DNA of 64,000 nucleotides, taken from Bradyrhizobium aeschynomenes (GTDB lineage: Bacteria; Pseudomonadota; Alphaproteobacteria; Rhizobiales; Xanthobacteraceae). The notes below the pieces were generated by a model, which worked only from the letters and a program-made list of their open reading frames with translations, searched no databases and was not told the origin of the DNA. The stretch covers positions 1 to 64,000 of the forward strand of contig NZ_JABFDM010000004.1 in assembly GCF_013178945.1 (NCBI RefSeq), read 5' to 3'. The position numbers and the translations under genes are program-made. Shown piece after piece: positions 1 to 9,272 of this stretch (position 1 is the stretch's first letter; each line of letters starts with the position of its first letter).

Positions 1-320
1 GGTGGGGGCGGCGGAGGCGGGGCCGGGCGCGGTGCCGCAGCGGGCGGTGGAGGCGGAGGTGGCGCCGGGCGCGGCGCGGCAGCGGGCGGCGGAGGCGCCT
101 GATGCGGAGGCGCAGCCGGCGGCGCGGCGCCAGGACCCTGACGTTGCGGCTGTCCCTGCTGCGGCTGCTTCGGTCGACCGTCGGGACCGACCTCTCCGCC
201 AGGCCCGCCCGGACCTTGGGCCATGATCATGGGCGCGCTCTGCGCGTAGGATGCGGAGTTCGTCAGTTGCATCGCCGACAGCGCGGTCGTCGCAAGCAGC
301 AGAACGCGAAGTTTGCTCAT
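1..320 (-). CDS. Secreted proline-rich protein, 3' end outside window (possibly OmpA family)
   Basis: A minus-strand frame opens with ATG at 320 behind an AGGA ribosome site and stays open to the window edge, so only the first 106 residues are visible. The start (MSKLRVLLLATTALSAMQ) is a typical signal peptide with a likely cleavage after SYAQ near residue 27. A Gly/Pro stretch follows, then a low-complexity Pro/Ala region made of repeated APRPAPPPPPP-like units. Long periplasmic Pro/Ala spacers of this kind precede OmpA or other peptidoglycan-binding domains in rhizobial envelope proteins, but that domain is not in the window, so the family is an inference. No neighbour suggests a pathway. 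Confidence 0.7.
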   Translation of the reverse strand, partial: MSKLRVLLLATTALSAMQLTNSASYAQSAPMIMAQGPGGPGGEVGPDGRPKQPQQGQPQRQGPGAAPPAAPPHQAPPPPAAAPRPAPPPPPPPAAAPRPAPPPPPP

Positions 321-505
321 GTGTCCTGGTTTCCCGAAACGTTCTTTTTGAAGCACGGAGTGATCAACGTTTATGCGTTAGGCTGGATTGTGGCGCAGTT
401 CAAACCCGCGAGCGGATTTATTTCGACGCGAACTGGTCGCCGGACCACTGCCATTCATGTTTCATTCAGTCATGATTTTCAAAGGCTTGGCGGAACACCA
501 CGCGA

Positions 506-533
506 AGAAAGCCGGCATCCGGCCGGCCTTCTC
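506..533 (-). terminator. Candidate intrinsic terminator
   Basis: Read on the minus strand, GCCGGC arms separated by CGGAT form a GC-rich hairpin flanked by AAG and TTT and followed by TTTCTT. It lies about 35 bases beyond the stop of the proline-rich microprotein and would end the two-gene PNPOx/microprotein transcript. The stem is imperfect at its base (one bulged G). Confidence 0.5.
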
Positions 534-565
534 TCTTGTCCATCATGATCACGGTTCAACCGCGG

Positions 566-784
566 TCAATCCGTGACCGGATTGGGGGTGGTCGGACTGA
601 GCGGGCCGCGGCCCGGTACTTCGTCGGGTGCCTGTCCCGGCAACTCACGCGGCGGCGCAGGCGTATCCGGCTCATGCACCGGCGGCGGCACTTCGGGGCT
701 GGGGTTGCCGACCGGGTCCTCGGGCGGCGGCTCGACGGGGTGCCCGGGGGTTGCAGGCGGGATTTCTGGCGGCTCGATCGGCAT
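566..784 (-). CDS. Proline-rich microprotein, translationally coupled
   Basis: A 72-residue protein (start MPIEPPEIPP) in which about a third of the residues are proline, alternating with Glu, Pro and Gly. There is no signal peptide or membrane segment and no recognised domain; it is probably disordered. The ATG at 784 overlaps the TGA of the upstream PNPOx-like gene in a TGATG junction, so the two are probably translated as a coupled pair. A GTG one codon earlier is possible but unnecessary. The junction and a candidate terminator just downstream support it as a real gene; function unknown. Confidence 0.55.
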   Translation of the reverse strand: MPIEPPEIPPATPGHPVEPPPEDPVGNPSPEVPPPVHEPDTPAPPRELPGQAPDEVPGRGPLSPTTPNPVTD

Positions 785-1269
785 CACATCGCGACCTTGC
801 GATTGTCGCCGACGTCGGGCCGCGTGCCGGTCACGGCAGCCGCGGCCATCTTGACGTAGCTCACCACCGTGCCGGGCGAATCCCAGAACTCGGCGTCATC
901 AGGCGTAATCCGCAGCAGGCGAATGTTCGGATCCTCGGCGCTGTCCCACCACGCCTTGGCCGTCGTCGTGAACAGCTCGCGGATCTTGACCCGATCGTTG
1001 GAAATGGCCGCGGTGCCGGTCAGCGAGACGTATTTCTGGCTGCCGGCATCGGCGAAAGCCAGGTTCACCTGTGGCGAACGCGCGATCTCCTCGTCCTTGT
1101 GATGCCGCGCATCGGTGAGGAAATAGATCATGCCTTCATCGCGGGCGAGATAGGCGCTCATCGGCCGCGACCGCAGCCTGTCACCGTCGCGGGTGACCAG
1201 CATGGCGAAGCCGATCTTCTTCATCAGATCCCAGACGCGATCCTGATCGCGCATGTCGTCGGTGCTCAT
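784..1269 (-). CDS. Pyridoxamine 5'-phosphate oxidase-like (general stress protein 26 family) protein
   Basis: A 161-residue split-barrel flavin-binding protein of the PNPOx-like superfamily. Visible features are the N-terminal helix (DRVWDLMKKIGFAMLVT), the strand-turn RLRSRPMSAY that contacts FMN phosphate in this family, and the central MIYFLTDARHHKDEEI and VNLAFAD segments typical of GSP26 proteins. The family binds FMN, FAD or F420; the substrate cannot be told from sequence. I chose ATG 1269 because AGGAG sits six bases upstream; the frame continues to 1299 without a ribosome site. Its stop overlaps the start of the proline-rich microprotein. A stress role is inferred from family naming only. 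Confidence 0.8.
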   Translation of the reverse strand: MSTDDMRDQDRVWDLMKKIGFAMLVTRDGDRLRSRPMSAYLARDEGMIYFLTDARHHKDEEIARSPQVNLAFADAGSQKYVSLTGTAAISNDRVKIRELFTTTAKAWWDSAEDPNIRLLRITPDDAEFWDSPGTVVSYVKMAAAAVTGTRPDVGDNRKVAM

Positions 1270-1360
1270 GATTCGCTCCTGAATGATCAGGAACGTCAAC
1301 GCCGCGCGGCCCCGCGATGTTCCGGGCTGTGCCGCGGAACTGCCGTGAATCCGCTCTCCC

Positions 1361-2275
1361 TCAGTCGCGCAGGAGGAGGGTGTTGCTGCGCGTGCGGCCG
1401 ACCTCGCGGTAGCCGCGGCTGGTCATGTCGGCGAGACAATCGTTCTGCCACTCGTCGCGCGACAAGTGCTCGATCACGATAGCCCGCGGCCACAGCACGG
1501 AGGGCGCGTCGCGGAAGAAGCAGGTCAGCACGCGGTCCTCGAAGCCTTCGACATCGATCTTCAGCGCGTCAAGCTTTGTTGCACCGGCTCGTTCCAGGAT
1601 GGCCTGCAGCCGCAGCGACGGGACCCTGAAGGCCTCGCCGCCGGCGGTGCCGGTGACGACGTGGCTGGCGCCGAGATTGTCACCGTCGGTTTCGATCATG
1701 ACCTCGCCGTCGCTGTCACCCGCCGCAGCGGCGACGAGCGTGACTTGGGCCAGCGCGGATGCATCGCGGTTGAAGCTGAGCCGCGCATGGGTCACCGGGT
1801 GCGGCTCGATCGCGATCACGCGACCGCGCGGCCCGACGTGACGCGCGAGCGGCAAGGCGAATGTCCCGACATTGGCGCCAACGTCGACGGCGACGCCTCC
1901 TTCCGGGAGGTGGCTGCGCAAAAAGTCGAGCTCCTCGCGGTTGTAGTCGGGATTGAACAGCGCACCGCGCTCGGTCGCGCTGACCTGATGGTGGAAGCGG
2001 AAATTGGCGCCCTGATAGTCGACGTCGAGCGGTCCGGCCCGCAGCAGGTTGACGAACCGCGTCAGCATCGGTCGGAATGCACCGCGCTTCAACCCCGAAC
2101 CATGCGCCAGCCGGATCACCAGGGCCTGCGCGGCATTGGGTGCGAAGGCTCCGAAAGGGGCCGGAGAAGGATCGTTGTCGGGCGTCAAGGTCGGGTCCTG
2201 GAATGAGGGCGCCGAGTGATAGCCGGTTTTGCCGCCGACTCCAATGCAGCCGAGATGGCCGCATTGTGGTCTCAC
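1361..2275 (-). CDS. FkbM family SAM-dependent methyltransferase
   Basis: The glycine-rich SAM motif VDVGANVGTF is at residues 130-139, followed by an acidic strand end (VIAIEPHP), and the FkbM-typical LKIDVEGFE lies near residue 240. FkbM enzymes O-methylate sugars or polyketides; in rhizobia many modify surface polysaccharide, but no sugar gene is adjacent, so the substrate is unknown. The N terminus is uncertain: the GTG at 2275 has no clear ribosome site and the next in-frame Met is residue 70, inside a conserved-looking part, so a start within the first 40 codons is likely. It lies 49 bases downstream of the ABC transporter on the same strand and may be co-transcribed. Confidence 0.82.
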   Translation of the reverse strand: MRPQCGHLGCIGVGGKTGYHSAPSFQDPTLTPDNDPSPAPFGAFAPNAAQALVIRLAHGSGLKRGAFRPMLTRFVNLLRAGPLDVDYQGANFRFHHQVSATERGALFNPDYNREELDFLRSHLPEGGVAVDVGANVGTFALPLARHVGPRGRVIAIEPHPVTHARLSFNRDASALAQVTLVAAAAGDSDGEVMIETDGDNLGASHVVTGTAGGEAFRVPSLRLQAILERAGATKLDALKIDVEGFEDRVLTCFFRDAPSVLWPRAIVIEHLSRDEWQNDCLADMTSRGYREVGRTRSNTLLLRD

Positions 2276-2324
2276 CGCGACAACGCCCCGGCTCGCGCCA
2301 GACGTGCCGATGTCTCTGCGCCGG

Positions 2325-4280
2325 TCAGGCCGCCTTGCGCTGGCGCAGGAAGCGTCCGATCAGGCGCCGCTTGCCCTTGCGGGGAATGAGATCGATGTCG
2401 CTGACGAGCTTGGCGCCGCCCTTGCGCCGCTCCAGCACGATCTTGCGGCTGTGGAAAGCCTCGAGCTCGGCGCGATGCGCGACGCTGACGATGGTCGCCT
2501 TGGGCAATTCGCTCGTCACCATCTGCATCATCTGGTCCTGACTCTTTTCGTCGAGCGCGGACGTCGCCTCGTCGAGAACGACGATGTCGGGCCTGTGCAG
2601 CAGCAGGCGTGCAAAGGCAAGACGCTGCTTCTCGCCGCCGGACAGCGTCTGGTCCCATGGCGCCTCCTCCTCGATCCGATCCCTGAGATGATCGAGGCCG
2701 ACCTTGTGGAGCGCTTCTCCAACCTGGTCCACGCTCCAGTCCTCGGCGGCGCCCGGATAGGCGACGGCACGGCGGAGACTGCCCGAGGGGACGTAAGGCC
2801 GCTGCGGCAGCATGAACAGCTGGCGGTCGGGGTGGAAGTTGATGCTGCCGCCACCCCAGGGCCAGAGGCCGGCGATCGCACGCACCAGCGTGCTCTTGCC
2901 TGTCCCCGATTCACCGGCGACGAGCAGTCGCTCGCCGGCATCGACCACGACCTCGGTCTCGCCGACGACCGCGGTGCCGTCGTCGAGCGTCACCGACAGA
3001 TCATTCAGGGTCAGCATCGCCTCGCCCGTGGTCTCGCCACGCTTGATGCGGCCGAGACCATCGCCGCGCTCGGCGCGCTCCAGCGCATCCAGCGACATCA
3101 TCAGCGAGGCGATACGGCGAGCGCAGGCGTTCCAGTCGGCGAGCCGCGGATAGTTGTCGACGAGCCAGCCGAAGGCCGTCTGCACGATCGTGAACGCGCT
3201 CGCCGCCTGCATCACCTGGCCGAGCGTCATGCTGCCGTCGAGGAATTTTGGCGCGCACAGCAGCAGCGGCACGACCGGCGCGATGAGACTCGAGCCCTGC
3301 GATACCAGGGTGGTGCGCATGTGCTGGCCGGCGAGCCGCGCCCATTGCCGCAGCACGTTGCCGAAGGTCCTGTCGATGCCGGCGCGCTCCTCGGTCTCGC
3401 CGCCAAGCAGCGCGATGCTTTCGCCATTCTCGCGCACGCGCGTCAGGGTGTAGCGAAAATCGGCCTCGGCCTGGTTCTTGTCCTCGGAGGTCTGCACGAA
3501 GCGGCGGCCGATCGTCATGATCGAGCCCGAGGCGATGGCCGCGTAAACGATCGCCGCGATCACCAGAAAGCCCGGGATGGTGAACTCGGTGCCGCCGAGG
3601 TGCAGCGTCAGCGCGCCGCCGATTGTCCAGAGCACGACGATGAAGGTCACGGCCGAAAGCAGCGCCGAGCTCACGCCTGCCACGAAGTCGACGGGCGAGT
3701 CCGTCGCGATGCGAAGATCCTCGGCGATCCGGTATTCCGGGTTCTTATGATCGCCACTGACGAGATTGAGCTGATAGTAGCGTCCGTTGGTCAGCCAGCG
3801 CGTCACCACGCTATTGGTCAGCCAGGCGCGCCAGCGCCGCTGGATCGCCATGCGCGCGTAGACTTGCGCAACGCCGAGGATGACGCTGCCGATCGCCAGG
3901 GGGAAGAAGATCGCGGTCAGATGAAAGACGGTCGCGGAATCGCGTTTCTCGATCGCATCGAAGATCGACCTGTTCCAGACATTGATGCCGTATTGGAACG
4001 CGACCGTGCCGACGATCAGGACGAGGAGACCGATCGTGAACGGCCACGCCAGGCGATCGCCCGTTTTTCCCCAGTAGCCGCGTGCGCTGATCCAGAACCG
4101 CGTGAGCAGATAGCGTTTGCGAACCTGCTCGGCCTCTTCAGGCGTCAGCTCCGGATCGGGCTCGACGACCTCCGGTGGTGGTGGCTCGACGTGATCGCCA
4201 TTTTCGGCGGCGATCTCGATGATCGGCGCCGGCGCAGGCTCCGAAACAGCGGGCCGCTCGGTGTCCTGGACCTGTCCCAT
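2325..4280 (-). CDS. ABC transporter, fused permease/ATPase of the SbmA-BacA-like/YddA type (BclA-like)
   Basis: A 651-residue fused exporter. A Pro/Glu-rich cytoplasmic N terminus (1-55) precedes about six membrane helices (roughly 78-400) containing the family sequence QYGINVWNRSIFDAIEKRD. The ATPase domain has Walker A GESGTGKS (456-463), signature LSGGE (546-550), Walker B IVVLDEATSALD (566-577) and an H-loop SVAHR near 602. This is the ABC_membrane_2 group (E. coli YddA, mycobacterial Rv1819c, Bradyrhizobium BclA), some of which import peptides, bleomycin or vitamin B12. BclA protects Bradyrhizobium against plant NCR peptides, but the genus has several paralogues and I cannot tell whether this is the symbiotic one. 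Neighbours are an FkbM methyltransferase downstream and a sensor kinase upstream. Confidence 0.85.
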   Translation of the reverse strand: MGQVQDTERPAVSEPAPAPIIEIAAENGDHVEPPPPEVVEPDPELTPEEAEQVRKRYLLTRFWISARGYWGKTGDRLAWPFTIGLLVLIVGTVAFQYGINVWNRSIFDAIEKRDSATVFHLTAIFFPLAIGSVILGVAQVYARMAIQRRWRAWLTNSVVTRWLTNGRYYQLNLVSGDHKNPEYRIAEDLRIATDSPVDFVAGVSSALLSAVTFIVVLWTIGGALTLHLGGTEFTIPGFLVIAAIVYAAIASGSIMTIGRRFVQTSEDKNQAEADFRYTLTRVRENGESIALLGGETEERAGIDRTFGNVLRQWARLAGQHMRTTLVSQGSSLIAPVVPLLLCAPKFLDGSMTLGQVMQAASAFTIVQTAFGWLVDNYPRLADWNACARRIASLMMSLDALERAERGDGLGRIKRGETTGEAMLTLNDLSVTLDDGTAVVGETEVVVDAGERLLVAGESGTGKSTLVRAIAGLWPWGGGSINFHPDRQLFMLPQRPYVPSGSLRRAVAYPGAAEDWSVDQVGEALHKVGLDHLRDRIEEEAPWDQTLSGGEKQRLAFARLLLHRPDIVVLDEATSALDEKSQDQMMQMVTSELPKATIVSVAHRAELEAFHSRKIVLERRKGGAKLVSDIDLIPRKGKRRLIGRFLRQRKAA

Positions 4281-4340
4281 GCCGCAATAACAGCAGCCTG
4301 AGTAGAAGGTTCCCGGCCAGGGTTCCCCGTTTGCAACCGG

Positions 4341-6491
4341 TTAGCGCACCTCCGAATTCGGCGCCACCGGCGGCGCACGATGGTGCGGCACCGGGGCGAC
4401 CTTGTGCAGCACGCGCGACAATTCCTCGATGGAGTAGGGCTTGCGCAGCAGCTCGAAGCCATTGGTGCCCTGCTGGGCCAGGACGTGGCTGTAGCCGCTC
4501 GCGAGCACGACGGGAATGTTCAGATCGAGCCGGCGAATCTCCTCCGCGAGCTCGAGTCCCGTCATTCCCGGCATGACGACATCCGTGAACACCACGTCGA
4601 ACCGGCTGGCGCCGCCGACCAGCTCTTCCAGGGCGTCCCTGGCATTGTCGACCAGCGTGGTGAGATAGCCGAGCTCGGCCAGCGCCTCGGTCGCCGATCT
4701 CCCGACATCGATGTTGTCCTCGACCACCAGCACCGACATGCCCCGCCCGCCGATCGGCGCCGCGTGGCCGGCAGCTTCGCTCCGCGGCTCATGCGACGGC
4801 GCTACCCGCGGCAGATAGAGCGTGAAGGTGGCGCCGCGGCCGACTTCGCTGGTCACGCCGATTTCACCGCCGGACTGCTTGGCGAAGCCGAACACCTGCG
4901 ACAGACCAAGACCGGTGCCGTGGCCGATGGTCTTGGTGGTGAAGAACGGCTCGAAGATGCGGCTGAACTGGTCCTGCGGGATTCCGATGCCGGTGTCCTG
5001 CACCGCAATGGCGACATAGCCGAGCGGCGGGCGGTGGTGCGGCGCGACGGGTGTTGGCAGATCGGACGCGGGGGCAACGGCGATGCTCAGAAGTCCTTGA
5101 CCGGCCATGGCGTCGCGGGCATTGACGGCCATGTTGATCAGGGCCGTCTCGAACTGGCCGGCGTCGGCATTGACGTAGCAGGGCTCGGGCGGCACCGAAG
5201 TCACGACCTCGATGCGCGAGCCGACCAGGGTCTTGGTCATGTCGCGCAGGGCGACGACGCTGCGGCCGATGTCGAACACCTCGGGTTTCAGGGTCTGCCG
5301 GCGCGCAAAGGCCAGCAGCTGCGAGGTCAGCTTGGACGCCCGTGCGACGGTGTCAGAGATCGCGTCGATATAGCGCTGCCGCCGCTCGTCCGGCAGGTTG
5401 GGGCGGCGCAGCAGGTCGGCCGAGGCGCGGATCACCGTGAGCAGGTTGTTGAAGTCGTGCGCGACGCCGCCGGTCAGCTGGCCCAGCGCCTCCATGCGCT
5501 GGCCATGCTTGAGGGCATCCTCGGCCTCCAGGCGACGGGCGGCCTCGACGTAGAAGTGCTCGGTCCGGCGCCGGGCGAGGGTGAGGAAGATGATCAGCAG
5601 GACCGTTGCAGGAATGCCGAAGATCAGGTGCCGGCTCATGGTGCCAAGCCAGCGGTTGCGGATCGTCGCCGTGTCCAATCCGGCGGAGACGTAGACAGGA
5701 TAGCCGGCCAGACGCTGGTAGCCGACGCGGCGCTCGATTGCATCAAGCGGCGAGGTCTCCGTGACCAGTCGGTCGGTGTCGGCGGCCATGGCCGGGATGT
5801 CGTGCGGGGCCGGGCCCGCGCTTCGCTCCGTCACCGGGAAGCGGGCGAGAACGAGACCGTCAAACCGCCGCAGCGCGAAGTAGCTGCCGGGGGCACGTCC
5901 GATGCGGGCATAGAAGTGCTCGAAATAGTCGGGCAGCACGGACGTCTGGATGATGCCGGTGAAGCTGCCGTCGTCGGACTGGCGGCGGCGGCTGATGCTG
6001 AAGAAGGCTGCGCCCTGATAGGGCGAGCGCGGCGTCAAGGTCGCGCCGATGAAGGTGCCGACGCTCTCCTTGACATGGGCGTCGAAGTAGTCGCGGTCCA
6101 GGAACGACATGTCCGGTGCCGGGTAGAGCATGCTGTTGACCAGCGGCCGGCCATGGGCGTCGAACACCCAGGCCGACTTCAGCTGCGGCAGCGCATCCGA
6201 CAGCTGACGCAGTCGTGCATGCAGCACCTGCTCGCGCGCCTTGATATCCGCATCGGTGAGGTCGCGAACGATCTCGTCGATTTCCGACAGGCTGCGATCG
6301 ATGGTCTCGAACACCTTCAGCGCATGCTCGTGGACGACGTCCAGCGAGCGGCGGATCTCGCGGTCGGCTTCCTCATAGGTCGTGCCGTAGGACACATAGC
6401 CCGCGATGAGGAAAAGCGCGACGGGCAGCGCCAGCGATGCGACCATCATCCAGCGCAGCATCGTCAGCGATTTGCGTTGTGCGGTCTGCAC
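4341..6491 (-). CDS. Hybrid sensor histidine kinase with periplasmic Cache/PDC domain and C-terminal receiver
   Basis: Inner-membrane sensor of about 716 residues. It has one N-terminal membrane helix, a periplasmic region of about 250 residues with PDC/Cache character (YFDAHV, SPYQGAAFFSISRR, YFALRRFDG), a second helix, a HisKA domain with phosphoacceptor His in GGVAHDFNNLL, an HATPase domain (DTGIGIP, GTGLGLSQ) and a C-terminal receiver whose phosphoacceptor Asp is in FTDVVMPG. The H-box variant is that of the NtrB/FixL-like HWE-free group. I prefer the GTG at 6491, which follows GGAG by five bases; the longer TTG frame at 6545 has no ribosome site. No response-regulator gene is adjacent, so the output pathway is unknown. 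PDC domains usually sense small organic acids or amino acids. Confidence 0.85.
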   Translation of the reverse strand: MQTAQRKSLTMLRWMMVASLALPVALFLIAGYVSYGTTYEEADREIRRSLDVVHEHALKVFETIDRSLSEIDEIVRDLTDADIKAREQVLHARLRQLSDALPQLKSAWVFDAHGRPLVNSMLYPAPDMSFLDRDYFDAHVKESVGTFIGATLTPRSPYQGAAFFSISRRRQSDDGSFTGIIQTSVLPDYFEHFYARIGRAPGSYFALRRFDGLVLARFPVTERSAGPAPHDIPAMAADTDRLVTETSPLDAIERRVGYQRLAGYPVYVSAGLDTATIRNRWLGTMSRHLIFGIPATVLLIIFLTLARRRTEHFYVEAARRLEAEDALKHGQRMEALGQLTGGVAHDFNNLLTVIRASADLLRRPNLPDERRQRYIDAISDTVARASKLTSQLLAFARRQTLKPEVFDIGRSVVALRDMTKTLVGSRIEVVTSVPPEPCYVNADAGQFETALINMAVNARDAMAGQGLLSIAVAPASDLPTPVAPHHRPPLGYVAIAVQDTGIGIPQDQFSRIFEPFFTTKTIGHGTGLGLSQVFGFAKQSGGEIGVTSEVGRGATFTLYLPRVAPSHEPRSEAAGHAAPIGGRGMSVLVVEDNIDVGRSATEALAELGYLTTLVDNARDALEELVGGASRFDVVFTDVVMPGMTGLELAEEIRRLDLNIPVVLASGYSHVLAQQGTNGFELLRKPYSIEELSRVLHKVAPVPHHRAPPVAPNSEVR

Positions 6492-6552
6492 GGTCGCTCC
6501 GGCCCCAGAAGGCCACGAGCTTAACGCAATCGTTGCCGGCGACAAACCAGCT

Positions 6553-6582
6553 GCGCCCGGAACTTATGACGTTTCCGGGCGC
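6553..6582 (-). terminator. Hairpin downstream of sdhB, probable sdh terminator
   Basis: Perfect 10-bp inverted repeat GCGCCCGGAA / TTCCGGGCGC with a 10-base loop, 31 bases past the sdhB stop and before the kinase gene. The minus-strand tail is only weakly T-rich, so it may act as an attenuator or RNA 3'-end stabiliser rather than a full intrinsic terminator. Confidence 0.5.
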
Positions 6583-6613
6583 GAAAGGTACAACGGCGAA
6601 CCCTGCCGGGCGG

Positions 6614-7396
6614 CTAGATCTGCCGCTCGACCAGCTTGAGCTTGAGCTCGGCGATCGCCTCGGCCGGGTTCAACCCCTTCGGGCACGCCTTGGCGCAGTT
6701 CATGATGGTGTGGCAGCGGTAGAGACGGAACGGATCCTCGAGATTGTCGAGCCGTTCGCCGGTCGCCTCGTCGCGGCTGTCCTTGACCCAGCGCGTCGCC
6801 TGCAGCAGCGCGGCCGGACCGAGATAGCGCTCGCTGTTCCACCAATAGCTCGGGCACGAGGTCGAGCAGCAGGCGCACAGGATGCACTCGTAGAGGCCGT
6901 CGAGCTTCTCGCGATCCTCGTGGCTCTGCCGCCATTCCTTCTGCGGCGTCGGCGAGGTCGTCTTGAGCCAGGGCTCGATCGAGGCGTACTGGGCGTAGAA
7001 GTTGGTGAGGTCCGGCACGAGGTCCTTGACCACCGGCTGGTGCGGCAGCGGATTGATCTTGACCGCGCCGTCCTTGACGTCGTGCATCGAGCGGGTGCAG
7101 GCGAGCGTGTTCTGGCCATCGATGTTCATCGCACAGGAGCCGCAGACGCCTTCGCGGCAGGAGCGGCGGAAGGTCAGCGACGGGTCGATGTGATTCTTGA
7201 TCCAGATCAGGCCGTCGAGCACCATCGGGCCGCAATCGTTGACGTCGACATAGTAGGTGTCGACGCTCGGATTCTTGCCGTCGTCCGGATTCCAGCGATA
7301 GACCTTGAACTCGCGGACCTCGGTGGCGCCCGCCGGCTTCGGCCACGTCTTGCCGCCGGTGATCTGCGAATTCTTCGGAAGTGCGAACTCAGCCAT
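6614..7396 (-). CDS. sdhB: Succinate dehydrogenase iron-sulfur subunit
   Basis: 260 residues, the normal SdhB length. Cys 80, 85, 88 and 100 ([17 protein letters not shown]) ligate the [2Fe-2S] cluster. Cys 171/174/177 and 238 with 181, 228 and 234 ([26 protein letters not shown]) ligate the [4Fe-4S] and [3Fe-4S] clusters. It passes electrons from the flavoprotein SdhA to ubiquinone at the SdhCD membrane anchor in complex II of the TCA cycle and respiratory chain. It is the last gene of sdhC-sdhD-sdhA-sdhB, 34 bases after sdhA, and a hairpin follows it. All expected residues are present. Confidence 0.97.
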   Translation of the reverse strand: MAEFALPKNSQITGGKTWPKPAGATEVREFKVYRWNPDDGKNPSVDTYYVDVNDCGPMVLDGLIWIKNHIDPSLTFRRSCREGVCGSCAMNIDGQNTLACTRSMHDVKDGAVKINPLPHQPVVKDLVPDLTNFYAQYASIEPWLKTTSPTPQKEWRQSHEDREKLDGLYECILCACCSTSCPSYWWNSERYLGPAALLQATRWVKDSRDEATGERLDNLEDPFRLYRCHTIMNCAKACPKGLNPAEAIAELKLKLVERQI

Positions 7397-7430
7397 TTCG
7401 ATAGGCCTTCTCAGGTTATGACGGACGGGC

Positions 7431-9269
7431 TCAGTACACCCGCGCCTTGGGCGGAATGTACTGGACGTCGTTGGTCATGGTGTAGTTGTGCACCGGGCGG
7501 TAATCGATCGTCGTCTTGCCGTCCTTGTTGTCGATCCACGCCAGCGTGTGCTTCATCCAGCTCTTGTCGTCGCGGTCCGGGAAGTCCTCGCGCGCATGCG
7601 CGCCGCGGCTCTCGGTGCGATTGACCGCGGAGTCCATGGTCACCACCGCCTGGGCGATGAGATTGTCGAACTCGAGCGTCTCGATCAGATCGGAATTCCA
7701 CACCAGCGAGCGGTCGGACACGGCGATGTCGCCGATGCCGCCATACACCTTGTGAATGAGGTTATGGCCTTCCTGCAGCACCTCGCCGGTGCGGAACACG
7801 GCGCAGTTGGTCTGCATCACGTGCTGCATGCTCTCGCGCAGTTTCGCCGTCGGCGTACCGCCGGACGAATGGCGGTAGTGATCGAGACGGCCGAGCGCGA
7901 GATCCGCGGAATCCTTCGGCAGATCGGGCTGCTTGCCGTTCGGCGTCAGCTTTTCGGCCAGCCGCAGCGCCGCGGCGCGGCCGAACACTACGAGGTCGAT
8001 CAGCGAGTTGGAGCCGAGCCGGTTGGCGCCGTGCACGGAGACGCAGGCCGCCTCGCCAACGGCCATCAGGCCGGGAACGATCGCATTGTCGTCGCCGTCC
8101 TTCTTGGTCAGCACCTCGGCGTGATAGTTGGTCGGGATGCCGCCCATGTTGTAGTGCACCGTCGGCACGATCGGGATCGGCTCGCGGGTGACGTCGACAT
8201 TGGCGAAGATCTTGGCCGACTCGGAGATGCCCGGCAGACGCTCGGCCAGCACCTTCGGATCGAGATGGTCGAGATGCAGGAAGATGTGGTCCTTCTTCTT
8301 GCCGACGCCGCGGCCTTCGCGGATCTCGATGGTCATCGCGCGCGAGACGACGTCGCGCGAGGCGAGGTCCTTGGCGGAGGGCGCATAGCGCTCCATGAAG
8401 CGCTCGCCCTCGGAGTTGACGAGATAGCCGCCCTCGCCGCGCGCACCCTCGGTCACCAGACAGCCGGAGCCGTAGATGCCGGTCGGGTGGAACTGCACGA
8501 ACTCCATGTCCTGCAGCGGCAGGCCGGCGCGCAGCGCCATGCCGCCACCGTCGCCGGTGCAGGTGTGCGCCGAGGTGCAGGAGGCATAGGCGCGGCCATA
8601 GCCGCCGGTCGCGAGGATGGTGGTCTGGGCGCGGAAGCGGTGCAGTGTGCCGTCATCCAGCTTCAGCGCGATGACGCCGCGGCAGACGCCCTGGTCGTCC
8701 ATTATCAGGTCGATGGCAAAGAACTCGATGAAGAACTCCGCGGCATGGCGCAGCGACTGGCCATACATCGTGTGCAGCATCGCGTGGCCGGTGCGGTCGG
8801 CGGCGGCGCAGGTGCGCTGCGCCTGGCCCTTGCCGTAGTCCATGGTCATGCCGCCGAACGGGCGCTGGTAGATCTTGCCATCCTCGGTGCGCGAGAACGG
8901 CACGCCCCAATGCTCGAGCTCGTAGACGGCGTCCGGCGCGTTGCGCACCATGTATTCGATCGCGTCCTGGTCGCCGAGCCAGTCCGACCCCTTGACGGTG
9001 TCGTACATGTGCCAGCGCCAGTCGTCCTGATGCATGTTGCCGAGCGAGGCCGAGATGCCGCCTTGCGCCGCCACGGTGTGCGAGCGGGTCGGAAACACCT
9101 TGGTGATGCAGGCGGTGCGCAGGCCCGCCTCGCTGCAGCCGACGACGGCGCGCAGGCCCGCGCCGCCGGCGCCGACCACGACGACGTCGTAGGTGTGGTC
9201 CTCGATCGGATAGGCTTTTCCGTTCGTCGCGGGCGCGCCGTTCGCGCTGCCATTTGCTCCGCCGGCCAT
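7431..9269 (-). CDS. sdhA: Succinate dehydrogenase flavoprotein subunit
   Basis: 612 residues. The dinucleotide fold VVVGAGGAG is at 30-38, the FAD-attaching His is residue 64 in [10 protein letters not shown], and the active-site segment [19 protein letters not shown] is intact near 415. It oxidises succinate to fumarate and reduces covalently bound FAD, at the cytoplasmic face of the inner membrane. A Gly/Ala/Asn-rich extension of about 20 residues precedes the conserved domain; the start is set by the sdhD stop, which lies just three bases upstream. Full-length and ordinary for the family. Confidence 0.97.
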   Translation of the reverse strand: MAGGANGSANGAPATNGKAYPIEDHTYDVVVVGAGGAGLRAVVGCSEAGLRTACITKVFPTRSHTVAAQGGISASLGNMHQDDWRWHMYDTVKGSDWLGDQDAIEYMVRNAPDAVYELEHWGVPFSRTEDGKIYQRPFGGMTMDYGKGQAQRTCAAADRTGHAMLHTMYGQSLRHAAEFFIEFFAIDLIMDDQGVCRGVIALKLDDGTLHRFRAQTTILATGGYGRAYASCTSAHTCTGDGGGMALRAGLPLQDMEFVQFHPTGIYGSGCLVTEGARGEGGYLVNSEGERFMERYAPSAKDLASRDVVSRAMTIEIREGRGVGKKKDHIFLHLDHLDPKVLAERLPGISESAKIFANVDVTREPIPIVPTVHYNMGGIPTNYHAEVLTKKDGDDNAIVPGLMAVGEAACVSVHGANRLGSNSLIDLVVFGRAAALRLAEKLTPNGKQPDLPKDSADLALGRLDHYRHSSGGTPTAKLRESMQHVMQTNCAVFRTGEVLQEGHNLIHKVYGGIGDIAVSDRSLVWNSDLIETLEFDNLIAQAVVTMDSAVNRTESRGAHAREDFPDRDDKSWMKHTLAWIDNKDGKTTIDYRPVHNYTMTNDVQYIPPKARVY

Positions 9270-9272
9270 GGG

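Noticed and set aside
2229..4301. 690-codon plus-strand open frame opposite the ABC transporter
   Set aside because: Antisense shadow of a clear ABC transporter gene; composition rich in Arg, His, Asp and Gly typical of reverse GC-rich coding, no domain and no ribosome site.
4380..6524. 714-codon plus-strand open frame opposite the hybrid kinase
   Set aside because: Mirror of a GC-rich gene whose kinase motifs are intact on the minus strand; the antisense protein shows no motif.
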